A DNA stretch of 64,000 nt from Pedobacter lusitanus (GTDB lineage: Bacteria; Bacteroidota; Bacteroidia; Sphingobacteriales; Sphingobacteriaceae), in the NCBI RefSeq assembly GCF_040026395.1, contig NZ_CP157278.1:1240001-1304000 (forward strand), read 5' to 3'. Below, piece by piece: positions 29,159-38,152 of this stretch (within the stretch, counting starts at the first letter, position 1; every line of letters begins with the position of its first letter). Under the pieces are notes generated by a model, which saw nothing but the letters and a program-made list of their open reading frames with translations, was not told the origin of the DNA and ran no database searches. The translations under genes and the position numbers were made by a program.

Positions 29159-32100
29159 TCATCTATTTCCTTTAACCAAATACCACAAAATGGCGGTTTA
29201 ACTATCGACAGGTGATCTCCCTTTGCATAGCAAACATCAACTTTATTAAAATACGGACTCCATGAATCAGGATTTAGCCATTTTTTACTCTTCTCGGCAA
29301 TGATCAATTTCAAAGTGTATGGTAATCTGCCATAAGGATAGGCGTATTTTACAGATAAAGCAGCTTTCACAACTTTCCAGCATTTAGCAAAAATCAGTGC
29401 TTCCTGATGAAACCCCTTTTCGGCAATTAACCGTTCAATGCGATTTTCCAATGTTGATTCTGGTTCTTCTCTTAAAATTTCCTGAATCTTTTGAAGAATC
29501 TCCTTTCGTTCGTTTATATCTGCTTCCTGAAACAGTGTGTTACAAAAAAGTATAACCTCGTCTATAGGTAATCCATTAATATCAGTCAATATACCACTAT
29601 CAATCATGACTATTTCTGTAACAGAGATCTCATCTGATTCCAGCTTTTTGAGCATTTCATAAAGAATTGTCCCCCCGTAGCTATGGGCGAAAAATTTTAC
29701 AGGCCCGGCTTTAACAATTTGCTTAACCAGTGCAACATGATGTTCTGCCATCTCTCTGATACCTTGACAGGGTGATTCACCATGATGGCCCGGCATTTCT
29801 AGACCATAGACCGGTCCTGTTCCATACAGACTTTTAGCCAGCCCATAATAGCCGTCACAAAGTCCAGGCAAACCCGGAATAACAAAAATTGGGATGTTAT
29901 CTGAATCTTTAACCGGTTCACGCAGAGAAATCAGATTTCCTGCAGGAATATTCTTCTGCTCACTACAATCCATCCCTTTATCCGGACTATTCCGGGTATC
30001 TTTATGATTGCTTCTCCCTGCACTTTCTATAGTGGCTGATAACTCCCGGATATTCCCTGCCTTTAGAAAAGTACCAAGCGACAAAGCTGCTTTCCAGGTT
30101 TTATTAATTCGCAGCAGCATTCTGATCGCTGCCAGAGAATGTCCTCCCAGGTCAAAAAAGTTATCCAGAACACCTATATTTCCTATAACCAGCTCTTCTT
30201 CCCAGATTTTCACCATAGACCTCTCTGCTGCTGTGCCGGGCGCGACATAATTCTTTCGTACAATAGAGTTTACAGCTAGTTCAGCAAGGGCTTTGCGATC
30301 AGCTTTACCGTTGGGCGTAAGCGGTATATTGTCCAGTTTTGTGAAAGTTGCCGGAACCATATATGCCGGTATCTTTTTTAACAGATGGATACGAAGTTCG
30401 ACCGGATCATATTCCATTTCAGAGAGATAAAAAGCGATCAGTATGTTTTCCCCGGATATATTTTTCGTGGTTACTACCGTTTTCTTTATCCCCGGATATT
30501 CAGCTAATACATTTTCTACTTCACCTGATTCCACTCTGTATCCCCGAATTTTGACCTGATCATCCATACGGCTGATGAATTGTAGATTTCCATCTTCCAG
30601 CCAGCGTCCCTGATCACCTGTACGATAGATTTTACCTTTACCATATGGATTAATAAAGAATTTTTCAGCATTAAGTTCATCTCTGTTAAGATAACCCCTG
30701 GTAAGTCCCGCCCCGGCTATATAAAGCTCTCCTTTTACACCAACAGGCAGGAGTTCTCTGTTTTTACCCAGCACATATACCTGCGTATTTGCGATGGGTT
30801 TACCGATCACGGGTTGTCCGCATTCCCGGATTTCAGCAATGGCTGCATTAACCGTGTATTCTGTAGGTCCATAGGCATTAAATGTTTGTACACCTTCCAA
30901 TGCCTGCAACTTGCTCCACGTCTTGTCAGACATAGCCTCCCCTCCCACTGAAATCAGCCTGATCTGAGCGAACAGAGCCGTCTGCTGTTCATCATCCAGT
31001 GTTTCTATAACAGGATAAAACAAAGGAGGAATATTGAGGATAGTGATATTTTTACTGAGAATCAACTGATAAAAGTTATCAGGATTTATATCGCGTTCAG
31101 CTCTGATTACAACACCGGCACCAGCAATCAGATAAGGAAAAATCTCTTCAACAGACATGTCAAAACTCAAAGCAGCAAACTGAAGAATTCTGTCTGAAGG
31201 AACAATTTTAAACTGTTGCATCAGGTGAATTGAAAGGTTGACCAGCGAATGATGTTCAATCATCACCCCCTTGGGCCTGCCTGTACTTCCGGAAGTATAA
31301 ATAACATAAGCAAGATGAGCTGGAAGTACCATTTTTTTCAGGACTGAACCTGGGGCGGGCGGAGTTTTTAGTATCTGGTTTATCGTCCATAAAACACAGG
31401 TTTCGCCTACTGCCGGTATTAACCTGTTCATCAACTGTTCCTGTGTAAGAAGTATGTTTATTGCTGCATCTCTTAACAGGAAACGGACTCTATCTTCTTC
31501 ATAAAGCGGATCTATAAAAAGATAGGCCCCACCAGCTTTTAATATCCCTAGTATGGCGATGACTGCATCAGACGAGCGTTCCATAGACAACGCAACCAGG
31601 ACATCCGGCTTAACACCATGGTTTTGCAAAAAACGGGCAATATGTGTGCTCTGCTCTTCTAAAGACTGATAAGTCATGGTTTTCCCGGACTCACTGTCAA
31701 TTAAGGCAACCTGATCCGGAAAACGTCGTGCCTGTGCTTCAATCATGTCATGAATACAGAGATCAGGTATAGCTGTATGGTGAAACTTACCGGTCAGCAA
31801 ATGCTTTTCTGCATATTCCAATATATCATAATCTTTAATCTTAGCCTGAGGCATTTTTACAACATCGTCTATCAACTTATTCAGATAACCCAGATGCCGC
31901 TGAATGGTCTTTTCCTGAAACAGACTTTGCTGATACTTGATCTGTATTTCTATTGAACTCCTGAAATCATATACTTCCAGCGTATAATGATCTTCCGTTT
32001 CCTGATAAACCTCAAAAAAAGGCTGAATACCATTTTGAAAGTCTTTGTTTTCCAGGATTTCATCAAATATATTCTGGTAAGTATAAGATACCGGTAAAGG

Positions 32101-35088
32101 AGATTCTATGCTGCTATTTATTTTGATACCTAAGCTGGAAGTGAGTTGAGTAAAAGGATAAAATGCATGACTAAGTCCCTGATTAAAGTTATCACGAACC
32201 TCCTTTAATAAAGCGTCAAAACTTTTTTCTTCCGCAACCTGATTACGGCTAACCATCAGATTAATATAACATCCTATACTTTGTTCGTGGGTCTGCTTTG
32301 GCCTGCCGCCTACCGGGGTACTAACCAGGATATCTTCATCTCCGGTAATTTTATACAACAGTACATTAAATACGGCCAGTATAAGCGTAGAAATATTTAC
32401 CTGTAATTCTCTGGCTGTATCCTTCAGCTTTGCCAGCCGCTCTCCTTTCAGTATGATTTTTTCACAGCCTACACCAGTTACCTCCAATTGGTTTCTGAAG
32501 TCGTAAGGAAGAGAAGAAGGCTGACCTATTCCGGCCAGTTTTTCCTTCCACCAGGCCAGATCTTCTATAGCCTGGTTACTGTTCAGATAGATGCGTTCCC
32601 AGTTTACAAAATCAAAAAAAGCGTAATCAGGCAATTCTGTGAAATGTATATTGCCTTCACAAAGCAGACGATAGTTCTCCCAGAAAACCTGCATAAACAG
32701 GATTCCCGAAAATCCATCAATTATGATATGGTGAATAATAAAATAAAGATAAGTAATACCGGAATTCTCCTCTGTGAGCAGGTACCATTTGATCAATGGC
32801 TCAGATTTCAGTTCAAATGGTTGTCTGAGCAGGGAAAACATGAGCTCCGTAATTACTTGTCCCGGTTTCAAAACTATTTCTACCGGAGCCTTAGCAATCT
32901 GTTCTGCTGATGAAAACTGATGAACCAGTTCATCTGTAGCATGATGCTGAACCAGATTGGCAGTTAAGATGGGATACTTTTGCAATACCAACTTAAAAGC
33001 GAGGGGAAGCAAATCCAGATCTAAAGACTTTTCAATCTTAAATGCTATCGGGACATTGAATCCACCCGAAGCAGGATTACTTTCCTGTATATACCATAAA
33101 CCTTTCTGCACTTCTGAAATAGGATACCCCTGTAATGTCTTATCCAGGAAACTATTCCCTGAGAATGAACTTTCATTTCTCCTGTCCCTGAGTTCATATT
33201 TTTTTCCTACCAGCTCAAAAAAGTCCTGAAAACTCTCCAGTGACAGGGCTTCTCCCAATTTAATAGTTATACCCAGACTTTGATTGATCCTGCGAATCAG
33301 CCGGACTGTTTTGATAGAATCAAAGCCATAATATACCGGGGAGCGCGACCGGTCAATTGTCTCCAGGTTCAAATGAAAAATAGTAAGTATATGCTGACGC
33401 AATATATCTTCGACTACAGCATCAAGAGGTTTATTATATGCACTAACCTGGAGTGGAATATCATCACCGTTAACCGGTAATTCCTGCTTCCGCGTAAAAT
33501 TATCCGGTATATATTGTTCCAGGATAATATGCGCATTGACACCACCTATAGCAAAACTATTCAGGGCAGCTCTTCGTGGAAACTGAGCTGCCTTCCAATC
33601 TGCTGCTGACTGGTCGATAATCAGGGAATGACCATCAGGCAATTCCTGATTCAGAGTTGTTAAACCTGCATTACCAGGAATTATGCCTTGTTCCATTGCC
33701 TGAATAACTTTCAATAGAGAACCTGCGCCAGCCGCAACTTCAGGATGACCTATACTTGGCTTTACACTGCTAACTCTCCATTTTTTGTCTTTCAGTTTTG
33801 AAAAGGAACGGTACACCTGATCAATTGCACCAAGCTCCAGCGCGTCTGCTAATGGATTAGCAATACCATGGGCTTCTACATAATCAATCGTATCTACATG
33901 GATACCAGAATCCTGTATACATTTTTGCATAGCGACCTTCATTCCCTTCACATGTGGTGCTTCTATTGAAAAACCACTGCCTCCATGATGAACTGCAGTT
34001 CCCCTGATCAAAGCCAGTATTTTATTTCCATCTCTTCTTGCAAGTGCCAGTGGTTTAAGGATAAACAGACCGACACCTTCTGTACGGACAAAACCATCTG
34101 CATCCTGACAAAAGCTTTTGGTTTGGTTTTCCGGACTTAACAAGTCATCATATAATCCACTTGCAGCTGCCCTTTTAAAAGTCTTCTCATCAATAAGATT
34201 TATGCCTCCTACTATTGCGTGGGTAATTTCTGCCAGCCTGATACTCTGCACAGCTCTGTGCAGTGCAACATATACACTCGTACAAAAAGTATTTACCTGT
34301 TCGCTTGGTCCCTGAAAGTTCAGGCGAAAAGAAAGTGCATTGGACAATGTTATCTGATAAGGCTTTACAGGAAAATCGTCAGAACGGTCTACAGCGGAAG
34401 CTATAAATATGCCGGTCATCTGAGCAGATAATTCTTTCAGGCTTATCGCATGATCATTCATTGCTCTGGCCAGCACTTTATATAACAACCGCAGCGATCT
34501 TTCCATAGTATAATACTCCAGGGAGCTTATCCCCAGATGATCGAGCAAGGTATCCCATTCAGGATCAGCTATCTCCCCATAAGTGAGTTTGATATCCTTA
34601 TCTTTAGGAGGAAATTCTGCAATTTTACCTGAACAAACCCGTTCCCATAAGGCGTCGCTATCCGTTATGCCTGAGAAAGTACCTTCCATTGCAACAATAG
34701 CAATGGTATGCTGATCTTCCTGAGCAACAATCTCAGTTGCAGAATTTACCGGAGTGTTTACCTGTACCTGATCTCTGATCTCTTCCTTCTGCCCCATTTC
34801 AATTAACAGATAATCAACCAGTACATCCAGAGAGGGGTAATCAAATAAAAGCGTAGTGCGAAAAGAACAGGCTAACAAATCTTCCAGCTTTATCTTGAAT
34901 GCAACAGCTTCAGTAGAACTGGTACCCAGAGCAATAAAATCCTGATCTAAAGCAACGTCCTCCACTGAGTCCAGTTCCAGAAACTCTACCAGTAAATTCC
35001 GGATAATATCAGTTAGTAACTGTCGCCTTCTATCTGCAGATTCGCCTTTGATCAGCTCTGCTACTGATTTTGAATTTTGTGACTTCAT
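29155..35088 (-). CDS. Hybrid synthase ACP-KS-ACP-C-A-PCP-TE of an isonitrile-lipopeptide-type cluster
   Basis: A 1977-residue single-protein assembly line. ACP1 (about 20-105) has phosphopantetheine Ser58. A ketosynthase follows (about 127-530) with Cys269, His407 and His448, a full triad. ACP2 (about 560-630) has Ser591. The condensation domain (about 650-1090) has HHIIIDG at 786-792. The A domain (about 1130-1610) has YTSGSTGRPKG and NAYGPTE; by eye its pocket residues read D-M-E-N-I-V-A-V-N-K, close to a known ornithine code. PCP has LGGHSL near 1680 and the terminal thioesterase has AHSYGG and GDHLSIV. There is no acyltransferase and no reductase. Last gene of the operon, nine bases after the FcoT gene. 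Known isonitrile synthases (ScoC, Rv0101) use a separate ACP and a reductase, so this architecture differs. Confidence 0.9.
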   Translation of the reverse strand: MKSQNSKSVAELIKGESADRRRQLLTDIIRNLLVEFLELDSVEDVALDQDFIALGTSSTEAVAFKIKLEDLLACSFRTTLLFDYPSLDVLVDYLLIEMGQKEEIRDQVQVNTPVNSATEIVAQEDQHTIAIVAMEGTFSGITDSDALWERVCSGKIAEFPPKDKDIKLTYGEIADPEWDTLLDHLGISSLEYYTMERSLRLLYKVLARAMNDHAISLKELSAQMTGIFIASAVDRSDDFPVKPYQITLSNALSFRLNFQGPSEQVNTFCTSVYVALHRAVQSIRLAEITHAIVGGINLIDEKTFKRAAASGLYDDLLSPENQTKSFCQDADGFVRTEGVGLFILKPLALARRDGNKILALIRGTAVHHGGSGFSIEAPHVKGMKVAMQKCIQDSGIHVDTIDYVEAHGIANPLADALELGAIDQVYRSFSKLKDKKWRVSSVKPSIGHPEVAAGAGSLLKVIQAMEQGIIPGNAGLTTLNQELPDGHSLIIDQSAADWKAAQFPRRAALNSFAIGGVNAHIILEQYIPDNFTRKQELPVNGDDIPLQVSAYNKPLDAVVEDILRQHILTIFHLNLETIDRSRSPVYYGFDSIKTVRLIRRINQSLGITIKLGEALSLESFQDFFELVGKKYELRDRRNESSFSGNSFLDKTLQGYPISEVQKGLWYIQESNPASGGFNVPIAFKIEKSLDLDLLPLAFKLVLQKYPILTANLVQHHATDELVHQFSSAEQIAKAPVEIVLKPGQVITELMFSLLRQPFELKSEPLIKWYLLTEENSGITYLYFIIHHIIIDGFSGILFMQVFWENYRLLCEGNIHFTELPDYAFFDFVNWERIYLNSNQAIEDLAWWKEKLAGIGQPSSLPYDFRNQLEVTGVGCEKIILKGERLAKLKDTARELQVNISTLILAVFNVLLYKITGDEDILVSTPVGGRPKQTHEQSIGCYINLMVSRNQVAEEKSFDALLKEVRDNFNQGLSHAFYPFTQLTSSLGIKINSSIESPLPVSYTYQNIFDEILENKDFQNGIQPFFEVYQETEDHYTLEVYDFRSSIEIQIKYQQSLFQEKTIQRHLGYLNKLIDDVVKMPQAKIKDYDILEYAEKHLLTGKFHHTAIPDLCIHDMIEAQARRFPDQVALIDSESGKTMTYQSLEEQSTHIARFLQNHGVKPDVLVALSMERSSDAVIAILGILKAGGAYLFIDPLYEEDRVRFLLRDAAINILLTQEQLMNRLIPAVGETCVLWTINQILKTPPAPGSVLKKMVLPAHLAYVIYTSGSTGRPKGVMIEHHSLVNLSIHLMQQFKIVPSDRILQFAALSFDMSVEEIFPYLIAGAGVVIRAERDINPDNFYQLILSKNITILNIPPLFYPVIETLDDEQQTALFAQIRLISVGGEAMSDKTWSKLQALEGVQTFNAYGPTEYTVNAAIAEIRECGQPVIGKPIANTQVYVLGKNRELLPVGVKGELYIAGAGLTRGYLNRDELNAEKFFINPYGKGKIYRTGDQGRWLEDGNLQFISRMDDQVKIRGYRVESGEVENVLAEYPGIKKTVVTTKNISGENILIAFYLSEMEYDPVELRIHLLKKIPAYMVPATFTKLDNIPLTPNGKADRKALAELAVNSIVRKNYVAPGTAAERSMVKIWEEELVIGNIGVLDNFFDLGGHSLAAIRMLLRINKTWKAALSLGTFLKAGNIRELSATIESAGRSNHKDTRNSPDKGMDCSEQKNIPAGNLISLREPVKDSDNIPIFVIPGLPGLCDGYYGLAKSLYGTGPVYGLEMPGHHGESPCQGIREMAEHHVALVKQIVKAGPVKFFAHSYGGTILYEMLKKLESDEISVTEIVMIDSGILTDINGLPIDEVILFCNTLFQEADINERKEILQKIQEILREEPESTLENRIERLIAEKGFHQEALIFAKCWKVVKAALSVKYAYPYGRLPYTLKLIIAEKSKKWLNPDSWSPYFNKVDVCYAKGDHLSIVKPPFCGIWLKEIDD

Positions 35089-35097
35089 AGGGTTGAA

Positions 35098-35655
35098 TCA
35101 GCTTTTTTCTTTTGCGGGTAATATGCCCAATACGACCTCACCTTTAGAAGATCCTCCATATATATCCTGGAAATTACAATAGGTATAGAGAAATGTACAT
35201 TGCGTAGTTTTCTTAACGGCTGTAATACCCCAGGTACCGGAAAAATCCTTAGCATTGATCAGCTGACTGAAAGAGGAACTGATCTTTACAATCAGTACAT
35301 GACTAAGCTGTTTATGGAAAAAGGTTTCTTCTGTATAATCTGCCAGCTCCGGTATCAGTTGATTCTTAATACAGTGCCCCAGAAATACATAACCAAGCTG
35401 GTTATAGCAAATATTGTATTCTACTGCATTAAAATGGCCCGTATCATCAATATAACAGGATTCTGCTATAGCAAACTGTCCATTTATCTTCAATCCCTGA
35501 ACTTTTTTGCCAGGTTCAACATGAAAAACAGCTTGTTTAAGATAGCTGGCATGATCCCTGTAAGGATTTAAAATGCTATGAATAAAGTCCGGATCTATAA
35601 TTACAGATCCGGACTCCATATTTGATGGATGTCTTTCAGTTTTCATGATTTTCAT
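35098..35655 (-). CDS. FcoT/ScoD-type thioesterase of isonitrile biosynthesis
   Basis: A 185-residue hotdog-type protein that I recognise as a relative of Mycobacterium tuberculosis FcoT (Rv0098, 183 residues). The block TGHFNAVEYNICYNQLGY matches FcoT's TGHFNAVELILCFNQLAY almost residue for residue, and the region before (GQFAIAESCYI) and after (QLSHVLIVKISSSF) also aligns. In the Sco pathway this enzyme promotes glycine addition to an enoyl-ACP and releases the N-carboxymethyl amino acid that the dioxygenase then oxidises. Starts at 35655, 35646 or 35619 are possible; the first two overlap the dioxygenase stop, which implies coupling. Confidence 0.87.
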   Translation of the reverse strand: MKIMKTERHPSNMESGSVIIDPDFIHSILNPYRDHASYLKQAVFHVEPGKKVQGLKINGQFAIAESCYIDDTGHFNAVEYNICYNQLGYVFLGHCIKNQLIPELADYTEETFFHKQLSHVLIVKISSSFSQLINAKDFSGTWGITAVKKTTQCTFLYTYCNFQDIYGGSSKGEVVLGILPAKEKS

Positions 35656-36538
35656 TCTTTATTCCGATATAAAATGGATATGCATCATAAATTCCAATAC
35701 GATAACTTTTGCTTTTTTCTCCGGGAGGCAGCTGAGAAGATTTATGGAGTAAAAAGCGGTTATCCCAAATGATGATATCGCCCTTATCCCAGGAATGCAT
35801 ATGTACATGTTCTTCTCTTTCGGTAAAATCAAATAAAGCCCGCATGGCTTTTTGATTTTCCTCATAGGTCAGACCTTCAATTCCCATAGTGAACCCACTG
35901 CTCATATAGAGAGCTTTTTCTTTGGTAACAGGATGTGTTATCACAGCAGGATGTTTTACCGGCGGAACGATTTCATTCATATAATCTATTAGCTGCTGCA
36001 ATGATTTGTCAACATCCGAAGGCTGAACTTTGTACCGGTTATTTCCTCCATGAATCATAGTCGATCCGTCTACAAGTATTTTAAGTTCATCTGGTAAAGC
36101 ACGGTATACCTTGGCCATATCTATATAATAAGTTGCCCTGACGGATTGAGGGATAACCACCGGAGATATCGAAGTCAGCGATAATGGCTGCTGCTGAAAC
36201 TGGCAGTCTGTATGCCAGTAATGTCCCGTACCGGCAACACCTACTTTTTTACCTTCCTCATTGACATTGGAAGAAACAAAGATCTCCGGAAAGTCAGGGT
36301 GATGATAATTATCCTGAAAATAAACCTGTGGTGTACCCAGTTTCCTGGTAAAATCTACATATTCTGCCGGAGTTAATTCCTGATTGCGGATAACAATTAG
36401 TTTATTCCGATAAATGGCAGCTCTGATTTCCTCCAGTTCAGCAGATTCAGGAGTTAAACTCCGAAGATCAAGACCTGAAATCTCACCTCCTATTTCGCCA
36501 TTTTTAGCATCTCTTATTTCGAATATTTCTGTTTTCAT
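35636..36538 (-). CDS. TauD/TfdA-type Fe(II)/2-oxoglutarate dioxygenase (ScoE-like isonitrile-forming)
   Basis: A 300-residue non-haem iron enzyme. The facial triad is His109 and Asp111 in GHYWHTDC plus a distal His in NRFLLHKSS; the Arg for 2-oxoglutarate follows in KSYRIGIYD. Placed between an acyl-AMP ligase and an FcoT-type gene, it matches ScoE and Rv0097, which convert an N-carboxymethyl-beta-amino fatty acid to the beta-isocyano acid by oxidative decarboxylation. On its own the sequence would only say TauD family; the specific role rests on context. It starts 24 bases after the ligase stop and overlaps the FcoT start. Confidence 0.85.
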   Translation of the reverse strand: MKTEIFEIRDAKNGEIGGEISGLDLRSLTPESAELEEIRAAIYRNKLIVIRNQELTPAEYVDFTRKLGTPQVYFQDNYHHPDFPEIFVSSNVNEEGKKVGVAGTGHYWHTDCQFQQQPLSLTSISPVVIPQSVRATYYIDMAKVYRALPDELKILVDGSTMIHGGNNRYKVQPSDVDKSLQQLIDYMNEIVPPVKHPAVITHPVTKEKALYMSSGFTMGIEGLTYEENQKAMRALFDFTEREEHVHMHSWDKGDIIIWDNRFLLHKSSQLPPGEKSKSYRIGIYDAYPFYIGIKNENHEN

Positions 36539-36562
36539 GATTATTTTTTTTTATTGTAAATA

Positions 36563-38140
36563 TTAATTCACTGCTCGTTTTCTTCCTGTCCAGTAAGGCT
36601 CCCGGAGTACCCGTTTCAGAATTTTCCCACTTGGGTTCCTCGGCAGCTCTTCAATGAAGCTGACAGAATTGGGGCCTTTGAAGTTTGCCAGTCTTGCTCT
36701 TACAAAGCCGATGAGTGCTCTGGATTTCAACACTGCACCAGGTTTTAACACCACGAAAGCTTTTACAGATTCTCCGAGTAAATCGTCCGGAATTCCGATT
36801 ACTGCAGCTTCGGCTACGTCTTCATGTTCGCATAAAACAGCTTCAATCTCGGCTGGAAATATATTCTCACCTGCACAGATGATCATGTCCTTGATACGAT
36901 CACATACATACAGATAACCATCCTGATCCTGGTACCCGCCATCTCCGGTTCTGATCCAGCCGTCAACAAGAGTTCCGTCAGTTTCTTCCTGATTTTTCCA
37001 GTAAGCCAGCATTACTGAAGGTGACTTTATATAAATTTCTCCTACCTCTGTAGCTTTTAACTGTCGTCCGGACGGGTCTATGATTTTAACTTCTACACCC
37101 GGCAAGGGTCTTCCTGCAGCATTCAATCTTTTCACCCCATTCACATGGTGATCTTCCGGACGCAGACAAACTGCCATATTTCCTGTTTCAGTCATCCCAT
37201 AAATCTGGAAGAAATCACACCCAAACTTCCCGGCTGCTTTGCTCATCAGCACATCAGATATAGGTGATCCACCATATAGAATTGCCTTAACTGAGGAAAA
37301 ATCAGTAGTCTGGAAGGCTGGTTCGGAAAGACAAAAACCCAGCATCGCCGGAACTAATTCAATTTTGGTTATCTTATGTTTTTCAATGAGTTGCAAAACC
37401 TTCCATGCAATAAAAACATCGATAAGAACATTGGTACTTCCTGAGATAAATCCCTGAACAGCCCACCACAAGCCGCCTATATGAAACATTGGAAGAGATA
37501 CAAGCAGCACATCCTGATCATTTAAATCCATCCATTTATCCCCTGCGTTGTACATATGGTGCAGTAATCTGAAAAAGGTATAATGAGCCAGCTGTACTCC
37601 TTTCGGTTTACCTGTAGTTCCACTGGTGTAAAGCTGAAGAACAGCATCTTCTTCTCCAGGTGTAAAAGACGGAGGATTAAGGGCAGAAAAACCATCACGC
37701 CAGGACTGGTAATCAGGGTACTTAGATCCATCACCTTCTATTGTTATTATATTCCTGACCAATGGCAACTCTGGAAGTATTTCCTTAATTAAATCAACAA
37801 ATTCCTGCTGCACAAACAAGAGTTCTGCATCTCCATCTTCCAGTATATATTTAAGCTCCCGCGCAGATAACCTCCAGTTCATGCTGATTAATACAGCTCC
37901 GGATTTTGCACAGCCGAATAAGATTTCATACCCATAATCGATGTCTTTACTTAAAATTGCGACTCTGCTTCCGGCTTTCACATTTAAGGAATCCAGACCT
38001 GCAGCAACCTGACTTGAATACTTGTCAAATTCACCATAGGTTGTGCTTCTATCTTCATAGATTAAAGCGGTTTGATTCGTTCTGTTCGCGGCGTTCCATG
38101 CAGAAACTTCCAGAAGATTATTTAAGAATAGATTTCTCAT
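36563..38140 (-). CDS. Acyl-AMP ligase (FadD10/ScoA-like)
   Basis: A 525-residue AMP-binding enzyme. Motifs: LQLYTSGTTGKPKG (ATP loop), QIYGMTETGN, the DGWIRTGDGGY hinge region and the C-terminal Lys in PRNPSGKILKR. It would adenylate a fatty or isocyano-fatty acid and load it on the carrier protein, as FadD10 and ScoA do in isonitrile lipopeptide pathways. Genes follow in tight order: 12 bases after the TonB receptor stop, 24 bases before the dioxygenase. By sequence alone a general acyl-CoA ligase is possible. Confidence 0.87.
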   Translation of the reverse strand: MRNLFLNNLLEVSAWNAANRTNQTALIYEDRSTTYGEFDKYSSQVAAGLDSLNVKAGSRVAILSKDIDYGYEILFGCAKSGAVLISMNWRLSARELKYILEDGDAELLFVQQEFVDLIKEILPELPLVRNIITIEGDGSKYPDYQSWRDGFSALNPPSFTPGEEDAVLQLYTSGTTGKPKGVQLAHYTFFRLLHHMYNAGDKWMDLNDQDVLLVSLPMFHIGGLWWAVQGFISGSTNVLIDVFIAWKVLQLIEKHKITKIELVPAMLGFCLSEPAFQTTDFSSVKAILYGGSPISDVLMSKAAGKFGCDFFQIYGMTETGNMAVCLRPEDHHVNGVKRLNAAGRPLPGVEVKIIDPSGRQLKATEVGEIYIKSPSVMLAYWKNQEETDGTLVDGWIRTGDGGYQDQDGYLYVCDRIKDMIICAGENIFPAEIEAVLCEHEDVAEAAVIGIPDDLLGESVKAFVVLKPGAVLKSRALIGFVRARLANFKGPNSVSFIEELPRNPSGKILKRVLREPYWTGRKRAVN

Positions 38141-38152
38141 AACTGATCTGGT

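Noticed and set aside
32488..32910. 140-residue open frame on the plus strand inside the NRPS gene
   Set aside because: It lies antisense to the condensation domain, and its sequence has no domain or signal; it is a shadow of the real gene.
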